A stretch of 16,258 nt of DNA from JBKEBQ01 sp047973225 (GTDB lineage: Bacteria > Bacillota_I > Bacilli_A > Erysipelotrichales > Erysipelotrichaceae). Below the pieces are notes generated by a model. It was not told the DNA's origin. It saw nothing but the letters and a program-made list of their open reading frames with translations, and did not search any database. Location: the NCBI GenBank assembly GCA_047973225.1, contig JBKEBQ010000051.1, forward strand, positions 1 through 16,258. The letters are read 5' to 3'. This document shows, piece after piece, positions 6,977-13,963 of the stretch (position 1 is its first letter; each line of letters opens with the position of its first letter). Both the position numbers and the translations under genes were made by a program.

Positions 6977-8425
6977 TTATTTGTATTTTTGATAGGTATC
7001 TTTAGCAGAAAATGAATGCGTTTTCATCATTTCTTTTACCCAATATCCAGATTTTTTAATACGGCGTTTCAAATCTTGTGAAAAATCAATTTCCACAAAA
7101 CCATACCGATTCTTAAAAGCGTTTACTGGAGAAAGATTATCTGTAAAAGTCCAATTCATAGCTCCTATACAATTCACGCCTTCTTCCATTGCTTTTAAAA
7201 TCCAGACCAAATGTTCACTTAAAAATTCAATCCGATACTCATCTTGAATAACCTCTTGCTCATCTTTGAACTGTTCCTCATTAGATACGCCCATTCCCAT
7301 TTCAGTAATAATACATTCTGCATCCCCATAGTTCTTCTTAAAATCCATCAATAAATCATACATTCCCTTTGGATGGATTTCCCAACCTCTAGAAATATTC
7401 ATTTTAATTCCTCTAGGTGTATCATAATCATAATAATATTCGGGATTAAATCCTCTTTCTGGATTCCATGCATATTGTCTTTGTTTTACTCGTAGAGGTT
7501 GATAATAATTCAATCCACAATAAATAAGCGTATTCTCTTTAATGATATCAAAATCTTCTTCCTCACTCTCAAACATACAATCATGTTTTTGTAATAAATC
7601 AAGATAATCTTTGGAAAATGCTCCTCCAACTAAGGGATCTGTATATTGTTTAAAATTAAACAAATCGCAAACTCGTGCTGCATGTACATCTTTTCCATTA
7701 TTTGGATTCTTTGGATATACCGGTGCATAATTTAGTACACTGCCGAATTTACCCTGATATCCTTTTTCTTTAAAATATTTTACTAACAATGAAGTCGCTA
7801 GTACTCTATTATAATTCATTTGAATCGACATCTTAGCATCTTCAATGTAAGGCCACAAATTCCCATACATAAAACTTTCACTAGGAATCGCTGCAGGCTC
7901 ATTAATACACATCCAATGCTTTACTTTATCGTGAAAACAATCCATTACTTTTTTACTATACCCAACGAATAAATTCATGATTTCTCGATTATCCCAGTAA
8001 CCATATTTATGTATTAAATACTCAGGCAATTCCCAATGCTCTAGACAAATCATCGGTTCAATTCCATGTTCGATCATACAATCGATTACTCTTGTATAAA
8101 ACTCGAGACCTGCAGGATCAATTTCATTCGTCTCATAATTGCAAATAAACCTTGACCAATCAATAGAAGTACGATAAATTGTAATTCCAATTTCTTTCAT
8201 TAACTTGATATCTTCTTCGTATCTATGATAAAAATCGGTTGCTACTTTTGGACCAATGTTGTTGTGCCATCTCTCTGGAGCCACTTTATACATCATGTCT
8301 ACAAAATGTGTTTGATCTTCTTTTTTTCCAGCCCAACCCTCTGTTTGCCAAGCTGATGACGAGCTTCCAAATTCAAAATTTGGAGGTAATTTATAGGTTT
8401 TATTCATTTTATATTCGTGAGACAT
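6977..8425 (-). CDS. GH1 6-phospho-beta-glycosidase
   Basis: A GH1 glycosidase of 482 residues, normal for the family, with no signal peptide. The acid/base Glu is in CINEPA (E176) and the nucleophile in IITEMG (E375). The loop WTFTDNLSPVNAFKNRYGF (424-442) has Ser (S432) where enzymes for free beta-glucosides carry Glu (DNxEW), and it keeps the Tyr of the phosphate-binding set. The Lys is displaced by one residue relative to LacG-type enzymes. This favours a 6-phosphorylated substrate, as expected next to a lactose/cellobiose-type PTS. It would split the imported disaccharide or glycoside phosphate in the cytoplasm. The frame extends to a TTG at 8449, but an AAAGGAG overlaps that codon, so I use the ATG at 8425, although the spacing of about 14 bases is long. 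Last gene of the operon, 52 bases after IIC. Confidence 0.87.
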   Translation of the reverse strand: MSHEYKMNKTYKLPPNFEFGSSSSAWQTEGWAGKKEDQTHFVDMMYKVAPERWHNNIGPKVATDFYHRYEEDIKLMKEIGITIYRTSIDWSRFICNYETNEIDPAGLEFYTRVIDCMIEHGIEPMICLEHWELPEYLIHKYGYWDNREIMNLFVGYSKKVMDCFHDKVKHWMCINEPAAIPSESFMYGNLWPYIEDAKMSIQMNYNRVLATSLLVKYFKEKGYQGKFGSVLNYAPVYPKNPNNGKDVHAARVCDLFNFKQYTDPLVGGAFSKDYLDLLQKHDCMFESEEEDFDIIKENTLIYCGLNYYQPLRVKQRQYAWNPERGFNPEYYYDYDTPRGIKMNISRGWEIHPKGMYDLLMDFKKNYGDAECIITEMGMGVSNEEQFKDEQEVIQDEYRIEFLSEHLVWILKAMEEGVNCIGAMNWTFTDNLSPVNAFKNRYGFVEIDFSQDLKRRIKKSGYWVKEMMKTHSFSAKDTYQKYK

Positions 8426-8477
8426 CTTGATGTCTACTTCTCCTTTCAATATTTCTTAATTTTGTATTCATTATGTT

Positions 8478-9764
8478 TTAATCTAATCCTTCTACTTCCT
8501 CTTCTTGAGATATTGCTGTTTTATCCATTACTCTAACAAAAGGAATAAACATTATAACCCCAACTGTTAAACAAATAAGTTGAACAAGTGCTCCCATAAT
8601 TGAATTTGTTGTTAAAAACCCCGAAATTAATGGTGGAACAGTCCAAGGAATATCGACACCTGTTGGAGGTGGACAAATTCCTGTAGACATAAACATATAA
8701 GTAATAATCGCAAATACTGGTCGAACCAATACCCAAGGAATAAATAAAGCAAAATTCATAACTACTGGTGTTGCAAATACGGTTGGCTCTGATACACCAA
8801 ATACAGTAGGCAATGTCATCAACTTACCAACTTTCCGATAGCGTTTACTTCTCGTTGCTATAATAATCGCAATTGCCAAAGAAATAAATCCACTTTGTAC
8901 AAAAACTCCTCTAAACGACTCAGTGATAATATATGGAAGATCTGTCCCTTGCGTAAATGCAGCTAAATTTTCCATATTTGCTGCCACTAAAATTGGATTA
9001 ATTACTGGATTAATAATTTGATCTCCATGTAATCCAAAAAACCAAAATACTTGAGCTAACCCTTGAGTAAATACAATTGCTGACAAACTTGTCCCAATTG
9101 CCGTTAATGGTTGCTGAATCACGCTACTAATCATTTGGTGAATATTCTCATATGATGTTAAAGTAAATCCATATTGTACTATACTAGCAAAAACTAAAGT
9201 AATTACAATAGGAATTAAAGACTCAAAAGATGCTGATACCATTTCTGGAACATTATCTGGTAATTTTATCTTAAAATTTGACTTCATGAACTTGCAACAA
9301 ATAATTGCTACAATATAACTAAATATTAATGCAACAAACATTCCTTGTGCTCCCATAAATTGGGTTGGGATTGCTGCTACAACTGTTTCACCAGAGACAA
9401 CTCCTGTTGGTGATATTATGAAAAATGCAGCTAGTGTAGTTAATCCAACATATACATTATTACATCTCTCATCTTCTTGACTCGAATAGTTGTATCCAAC
9501 TAAAAATGCTAAAAATAAAGCAATTAAATTGAATGTGGCCGTTATAAGTGGACTGAATATTGCGTAAGCAACTGTTAAAATTTCACTTGGAATAACTTCA
9601 TTAAGATATGGAAAGCTTAGAATAATCAATACAAATGAACCAGCCATGATTAGCGGGATAATTGGCATCATTGACATTCTAACTATTTGTAAAAATCGAA
9701 TGCGATTTATTTTTTCTCCTATCGGAAGTAACTTTCTCTCTAAAAATAAACTAAATTTCTCCAT
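8478..9764 (-). CDS. PTS lactose/cellobiose-type IIC permease
   Basis: A polytopic membrane protein of 428 residues, full length for the CelB/LicC family. Conserved features include FFGLHGDQIINPVINP near residues 240-255 and VFGVSEPTVFATPVVMNFALFIP around 320-342, corresponding to the family's 'NEPviFGlPivlNP' substrate loop. The usual Asn before Glu-Pro is Ser and the following Gly is Ala, which hints at an unusual sugar. The ATG at 9764 follows AAAGGAG with 6-base spacing and lies 23 bases after the SIS gene. It works with the IIB encoded at the head of the operon; the two are separated by three enzyme genes. No lactose/cellobiose-type IIA is in the window. The end EEEVEGLD is an acidic cytoplasmic tail. 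Confidence 0.9.
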   Translation of the reverse strand: MEKFSLFLERKLLPIGEKINRIRFLQIVRMSMMPIIPLIMAGSFVLIILSFPYLNEVIPSEILTVAYAIFSPLITATFNLIALFLAFLVGYNYSSQEDERCNNVYVGLTTLAAFFIISPTGVVSGETVVAAIPTQFMGAQGMFVALIFSYIVAIICCKFMKSNFKIKLPDNVPEMVSASFESLIPIVITLVFASIVQYGFTLTSYENIHQMISSVIQQPLTAIGTSLSAIVFTQGLAQVFWFFGLHGDQIINPVINPILVAANMENLAAFTQGTDLPYIITESFRGVFVQSGFISLAIAIIIATRSKRYRKVGKLMTLPTVFGVSEPTVFATPVVMNFALFIPWVLVRPVFAIITYMFMSTGICPPPTGVDIPWTVPPLISGFLTTNSIMGALVQLICLTVGVIMFIPFVRVMDKTAISQEEEVEGLD

Positions 9765-9787
9765 GATTTTCTCCTTTTTTTATTCTA

Positions 9788-10399
9788 TTAATAATCCATC
9801 AATTCTGATTCAATAATCAAGCACAAAAAATGATAAATTTTAATATGATCTTCTTGAACTTCATATGTTTCCTCTTTTGGCGAATATATACAGTATTTCG
9901 CTAATTTGGATAACTTCGATGTTTTATTCTTTCCTGTCATCCCTATAGTTATTAATCCTATTTTATTGGCTACCTCCATTGCCACATTTACATTTTCAGA
10001 ATTCCCCGATGTAGATAATCCTATAAATATATCTCCTTCTTTCCCATAACCTAGCACTTGTTGCGCATATACTTCATCTGCACCCAAATCATTGGAAATA
10101 GCACTTATAAGAGCTTGATGGGCATTCAACGAAATTGTTGCTATTCCTAATTGTAAATTTTCAAATATCTCGTCTTTCTTATTTACCGGTCTCTTTAACG
10201 CAAATCCTTTCATAAGTTCTCCTACAATATGATCCGCAGCAGCACAGCTTCCTCCATTTCCGCACACTAATATTTTATTACCATTTTGTATTTGTGAACA
10301 TATTACTGTAGAAACTTCAAATAACGTATCCACAAGAACTTGTAAATACTTATTTTCCTTAATGAACTGTTCTTTTATTTTCAAAGTTCGCTTTTTCAT
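9788..10399 (-). CDS. SIS-domain sugar-phosphate isomerase, GmhA-like
   Basis: A 203-residue single-SIS-domain protein of the GmhA/DiaA type. VCGNGGSCAAADHIVGEL (45-62) and GLSTSGNSENV (127-137) are the phosphosugar-binding loops. E61 and H185 (VQEDHIKIYH) match the catalytic pair of sedoheptulose-7-phosphate isomerase GmhA, so an aldose-ketose isomerase is more likely than a binding-only protein such as DiaA. No heptose or lipopolysaccharide genes are near, so the substrate is probably a sugar phosphate made in this operon, not sedoheptulose 7-phosphate. The ATG overlaps the ROK stop (ATGA at 10396-10399) and follows GAGG with 7-base spacing, implying coupled translation with the kinase. The pairing suggests consecutive steps: phosphorylate, then isomerise. 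Confidence 0.82.
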   Translation of the reverse strand: MKKRTLKIKEQFIKENKYLQVLVDTLFEVSTVICSQIQNGNKILVCGNGGSCAAADHIVGELMKGFALKRPVNKKDEIFENLQLGIATISLNAHQALISAISNDLGADEVYAQQVLGYGKEGDIFIGLSTSGNSENVNVAMEVANKIGLITIGMTGKNKTSKLSKLAKYCIYSPKEETYEVQEDHIKIYHFLCLIIESELMDY

Positions 10400-11349
10400 A
10401 TATAATCCTCATAATATCCGTTAGAGGCAACTGATAAAGCAGCAAAATCTCCAATTTTCTCTTTCAAAATACTAGGTACCACTTCGCAATGTGTTCTAGA
10501 CTTTAACAACGCTTCAGTTTCGATAACCTTTTGGACAATAGGATGCATAAATTTTGAATTGCGCTCGTATATACTCCCAACAATAATTTTTTCCGGATTA
10601 AGCAAATCTATTAAACCGGATAATACACTACCCAACGCTTTTGAACTTTCTTCATAAACAGCACTGGCAAATTCCTCCTGATGAACTAATTTAGCAATTC
10701 CTTTTGCAGTAGTATCAACTTTTCTGTCTTGTTCAATTTTTCCTGATTGTTTATATTCTTTAAGTTTTGTAGCAGCCATTTGTTCAATACCTCCTCCACT
10801 ACAGTATCCTTCGATAGATCCTTCTTTCCCATAACCAACAGGTCCGTGATTTGTCAAACGAATGTGTCCCAATTCACCCGCCATATCTTGATTCCCTCTA
10901 TATAATCTATTATTTAATATAAGCCCAGCTCCCATTCCTGTTCCAAAAGTAAGAAATATCACATTACTAGCACCTTTCCCTGCTCCATATTTCCATTCAG
11001 CTAAAGCACATGCATTCGCGTCATTACATAAATATGTTTTAATTCCTAGACTTTCTTCTATTTTTTGTACTATTTTAATATCATCCCATCCGGGTAAATT
11101 TGGAGGGGATTGGATAATTCCCAATTTCGAGTTCAAGGGACCACCACAGCTAATACCAACACTAGAAATCCCATAATTTGCGCAGTTTTCTTTTATATAC
11201 GCAATTACTTCACTTATCAAATCTAATGGTTTAAAATCCATAGTTCTATATACGCCAGATTGCTTTATAATTTGTAAAGATTCTTTCTCTTCTTTTCCCA
11301 ATGAAATACGAGTAGTGGTTCCACCTATATCAATTCCAATTAAATACAT
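10396..11349 (-). CDS. ROK-family sugar kinase
   Basis: A 317-residue ROK kinase. GIDIGGTTTR (5-14) is the ATP phosphate loop, SPPNLPGW (81-88) is a conserved family segment, D110 in CNDANA is the catalytic base, FGTGMGAG (135-142) is the second ATP loop, and GELGH (158-162) holds the sugar-binding Glu and His. The usual zinc motif CxCGxxGCxE is absent: in its place residues 168-183 read HGPVGYGKEGSIEGYC, with the terminal Glu kept but the cysteines missing. Because the frame starts with the ATP loop, this is an enzyme and not a DNA-binding ROK repressor. It likely phosphorylates an unphosphorylated hexose or derivative freed by the GH1 enzyme. The ATG at 11349 follows AAAGGGGG with 5-base spacing, 12 bases after the GRE stop. 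Confidence 0.87.
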   Translation of the reverse strand: MYLIGIDIGGTTTRISLGKEEKESLQIIKQSGVYRTMDFKPLDLISEVIAYIKENCANYGISSVGISCGGPLNSKLGIIQSPPNLPGWDDIKIVQKIEESLGIKTYLCNDANACALAEWKYGAGKGASNVIFLTFGTGMGAGLILNNRLYRGNQDMAGELGHIRLTNHGPVGYGKEGSIEGYCSGGGIEQMAATKLKEYKQSGKIEQDRKVDTTAKGIAKLVHQEEFASAVYEESSKALGSVLSGLIDLLNPEKIIVGSIYERNSKFMHPIVQKVIETEALLKSRTHCEVVPSILKEKIGDFAALSVASNGYYEDYI

Positions 11350-11361
11350 ATAAACCCCCTT

Positions 11362-13521
11362 TCAATATTCAGAACGACTTATAATTTCTTCTTGAACAAT
11401 TCTTGGTAATCTTACAAAGTGGGTACTAAACCCCCCAACTCGTACAATTAAATTAGGATAACGTTCTGGATGCACAAGAGCATCTTGTAATTCTTTATTG
11501 TTAACTACGCTAATCATAATTTGTGTTCCGCCTTCTTTAAAAAAGGTTTTCACTATCTCACTCATATTTTCTGTATGCTTTCGTAATAAATCTTTATTTA
11601 ATTTCAAATTAAATACAGCTCCCGCAATATTTGTTAAATCAACTGAACTTACACTTTTTAGAGCAGCTAATAAACTAGATTTTTCTGCTCCTGCTTGGGG
11701 ACTTAAAGCATTGGATAATGGTTCTTTCTCTTTTCTCCCATCAAAACTGGCAGCAGTTAAATATCCTAAATGTGAATTTGCATCATTATTAATCACTACA
11801 ATAGAATATGTACCTAATCCATATTTTTTCCCGCTTTGTTTCGCTATTTCTGCTATATTTTGATGAAAAGAACTTACAAAAGCATCAATTTGCTCATTGC
11901 CATTCCCATACTTGACTACATTTTTACATTTTTCATATATATCCTCATATCCATTAAAATTTGACTTCAATATTTTTTTTACTTGTTCTAAAGAGACTAT
12001 CTCATCTTCATACACAAGTTTCTTAATTGTATACAAACTATCGCAAGTATTTATATTTCCATAAGTTTCTAATGTCCCTGATATTCCTTGTATGCTCCCA
12101 TCAAGAAGTGATTTGCTGTTCGTTAAACAACAATCATATAAAATAGAATTATAAATATAAGCGCACCGATTACTCATATAATCATAAACAAACTTTGCGT
12201 GTCTTGCATTCACGTTTACCTGCTCTTTAACCATATTTAAATATCCGTTATAGAAAGAATGAAAACTTGTATGGGGCATTGAAACATAATCAACCAATTT
12301 TTGATTACTTAACATACACTTCCCATCATTTAAATAACTCTCTAATAATTTGGATAAATTTATAATCTCGTTAGGCGAACCAATCGTTTTATGATTAATA
12401 ATATATTCACCACAGCCAAACGGAACATAATCTAATGCTGTTTCTTCATCCACTTCTAGAGTCTTCATCACTTGCCAAATAATCTCATCATCATTATAAA
12501 GTAGTGGATATGTACATCCATCAGCAATACATTTCATAGCCATTTCCCACACATCTTTATTTGTATCATTACAATATCGTAAAGTAAGTTGAGGTTCTAT
12601 AAAGTGATTTTTCTTAATACACATCATCGTTATAAGCGCTATCTTATCGCAAGCAGAATCACGACAAATATCTTTACCACCAATAATAATTCGCCCATTC
12701 GTAATAGTATTTCGCTCTTGAATAACTTTAAAATATTCTTCTATATCTTGATAAGAAGAATCTACTTCGTCCGCAAATTTTCTTAATATTATATCTAATC
12801 TGCCATAATTTCTAACCTCAGAAAATCCAATATATATCCACATTAATTGGAGTGCTTGCCGAATATTTTTTGGAGGATCATGAAGAATTGTTTCTAGACT
12901 CTGATATAGTTCTAATAAATTCTCATTATTTTCATCTATCTTATTTTTTATGTCTTGCATATACAATTCGATTGTCTCTTGTATTACTAAAATTGCTCTT
13001 TTTGCAGCCTTCAGCATACTCGTTTTCTTGCGCAAAAGCATTTGATCAATTTCAAATAATAACCCATCCAACCCAACATCAACTAATTTTTTAAAATCAA
13101 CATATGCTCCTCCAAGTCTATATAAAGGATAGCTAATACCATAATCTTGCATATAGTTTTGATTCCTCAATGTCAAACCAAATTCATCTGTTGATAATTT
13201 ACGTATTTTTGCTAAATCATTTTTATTTTTCCAATATCGATAACAATCTTTCACTGCATCCTGTTCTGACAATGTTAAACTTTTATTCGATAAAAGAGCC
13301 TCAAATTTCTCTTCTCTTGCATAATACATAAAACCACTTTGACGAGATCCAAATCCTACAATTGCTTGAGGGAAAAGAGAGATGTAGTACTTATTTGATA
13401 CATCTTGTCTATTCATTTGTTGCATCAATCGAGTACATTCAACTTCTCTTCTATACTTATCATTAGCAAACCTCTTGTAAGTATACGTGAATTCTAATAA
13501 ATAATTTAAAGTAATATTCAT
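11362..13521 (-). CDS. Glycyl radical enzyme of unknown substrate (PFL-like family)
   Basis: A 719-residue glycyl radical enzyme, short against the usual 760-850, mainly at the N-terminus. The thiyl-radical Cys is C370 in VPFGCGEY, followed two residues later by E372. This C-x-E arrangement is shared with diol dehydratase and lyase GREs and with E. coli PflD, and not with true pyruvate formate-lyase, which has Cys-Cys. The C-terminal radical loop is VRVGGFSTHF with the glycyl radical on the second Gly (G697), then VQEEIISRSEY. ALSPQAG and HLGYLTAASFDGR are family segments. Strictly anaerobic, it needs a radical-SAM activase, which is not in the window. The frame can be extended to 13548, but the ATG at 13521 sits 4 bases after the IIB stop and gives a better fit. 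A C-O lyase or dehydratase acting on a sugar or polyol phosphate is my inference. Confidence 0.85.
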   Translation of the reverse strand: MNITLNYLLEFTYTYKRFANDKYRREVECTRLMQQMNRQDVSNKYYISLFPQAIVGFGSRQSGFMYYAREEKFEALLSNKSLTLSEQDAVKDCYRYWKNKNDLAKIRKLSTDEFGLTLRNQNYMQDYGISYPLYRLGGAYVDFKKLVDVGLDGLLFEIDQMLLRKKTSMLKAAKRAILVIQETIELYMQDIKNKIDENNENLLELYQSLETILHDPPKNIRQALQLMWIYIGFSEVRNYGRLDIILRKFADEVDSSYQDIEEYFKVIQERNTITNGRIIIGGKDICRDSACDKIALITMMCIKKNHFIEPQLTLRYCNDTNKDVWEMAMKCIADGCTYPLLYNDDEIIWQVMKTLEVDEETALDYVPFGCGEYIINHKTIGSPNEIINLSKLLESYLNDGKCMLSNQKLVDYVSMPHTSFHSFYNGYLNMVKEQVNVNARHAKFVYDYMSNRCAYIYNSILYDCCLTNSKSLLDGSIQGISGTLETYGNINTCDSLYTIKKLVYEDEIVSLEQVKKILKSNFNGYEDIYEKCKNVVKYGNGNEQIDAFVSSFHQNIAEIAKQSGKKYGLGTYSIVVINNDANSHLGYLTAASFDGRKEKEPLSNALSPQAGAEKSSLLAALKSVSSVDLTNIAGAVFNLKLNKDLLRKHTENMSEIVKTFFKEGGTQIMISVVNNKELQDALVHPERYPNLIVRVGGFSTHFVRLPRIVQEEIISRSEY

Positions 13522-13525
13522 ATAG

Positions 13526-13822
13526 TTACCCAATAAGCTTTTGTACATTTGCTAAAACTTTTTTTCCATCAACCATACCATATGCAGCCATATCTATTAT
13601 TTCAACCGGGCAAGAAACATTTTCTTTTAAAGTGTTTTCTTGATAACGAACCTGAGGACCAAGCAAAATAATATCAGCATCTTCATAAATCGCTTTTAAA
13701 CTAGTTATTGAGTGTGCTGTGATTTCACATTGATACCCTATTTTATCTGCTTCCTCTTTCATTTTTTTTACCAATAAACCTGTCGTCATTCCCATAGAAC
13801 ACAACAGAACAATCTTTTTCAT
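13526..13822 (-). CDS. PTS lactose/cellobiose-type IIB phosphocarrier
   Basis: A 98-residue IIB of the cellobiose family (CelA/LicB type). It starts MKKIVLLCSMGMTTGLLVKK, with C8 the predicted phosphocysteine in the CxxGMxT loop, and contains IILLGPQVRYQ (near residues 52-62), another family hallmark. It accepts phosphate from a lactose/cellobiose-type IIA, which must be encoded elsewhere, and passes it to sugar bound in the downstream IIC. Two in-frame ATGs compete. The one at 13828 is only one base from the AAAGGAG (13830-13836), whereas the one at 13822 is 7 bases away and is the real start. First gene of the operon, preceded by a 140-base promoter region; its stop is 4 bases before the GRE start. 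Confidence 0.9.
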   Translation of the reverse strand: MKKIVLLCSMGMTTGLLVKKMKEEADKIGYQCEITAHSITSLKAIYEDADIILLGPQVRYQENTLKENVSCPVEIIDMAAYGMVDGKKVLANVQKLIG

Positions 13823-13904
13823 AATCATTCTCCTTTCTTTTCTAATTTTTTATTAAAAGTATATTGAAAATCCCTATTTCATCAATATGCTTCGTACAAT
13901 TAAA

Positions 13905-13910
13905 ATTATA
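13905..13910 (-). promoter_or_regulatory. Candidate -10 box of the IIB-GRE-GH1 operon
   Basis: On the minus strand TATAAT (13910-13905) is a perfect -10 hexamer with no good -35 at 17 bases (only an AT-rich ATTAAT-like sequence). A dyad element lies 30 bases further upstream. A weak -35 behind an upstream operator is what an activator-dependent PRD promoter would look like. The leader to the IIB start would be about 75 bases and contains no obvious antiterminator or riboswitch fold. Confidence 0.45.
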
Positions 13911-13939
13911 ATTGAGATATAAAAAAAATTAATGCACAT

Positions 13940-13963
13940 ATTGTCCACTTTGTAATAGACAAT
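13940..13963. promoter_or_regulatory. Operator-like inverted repeat upstream of the IIB gene
   Basis: ATTGTC (13940-13945) and GACAAT (13958-13963) are perfect 6-base inverted arms separated by 12 bases. Starting at the same base, the first 21 bases match 16 of 21 positions of 15947-15967, upstream of the regulator gene, including ten consecutive bases ATTGTCCACT and the end AGAC. The element touches the regulator's stop codon and lies about 30 bases upstream of the TATAAT. It is the best candidate binding site for the LicR/MtlR-type regulator, positioned for activation. Confidence 0.55.

Noticed and set aside
10396..11349. ROK protein as a transcriptional repressor (NagC/XylR type)
   Set aside because: There is no N-terminal helix-turn-helix; the chain begins with the ATP-binding loop.
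11498..11863. Plus-strand open frame of 121 codons
   Set aside because: It lies entirely antisense within the GRE gene, shows no family motif and has no ribosome binding site; it is a shadow of the real coding strand.
11362..13521. Calling the GRE a true pyruvate formate-lyase, using the adjacent Cys-Cys in YDCCLTN as its double-cysteine site
   Set aside because: That pair is about 95 residues after the GCGE loop where the thiyl Cys sits in GREs; the position before the catalytic Cys is Gly, so the PFL Cys-Cys mechanism is not supported.
13522..13548. GRE start at 13548 (nine residues longer)
   Set aside because: It overlaps the IIB gene and has no ribosome binding site; the ATG at 13521 directly follows the IIB stop.
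13829..13962. RNA antiterminator or riboswitch in the operon leader
   Set aside because: No terminator/antiterminator pair or known aptamer pattern is visible, and the regulator has DNA-binding domains, not the CAT RNA-binding domain of BglG/LicT.
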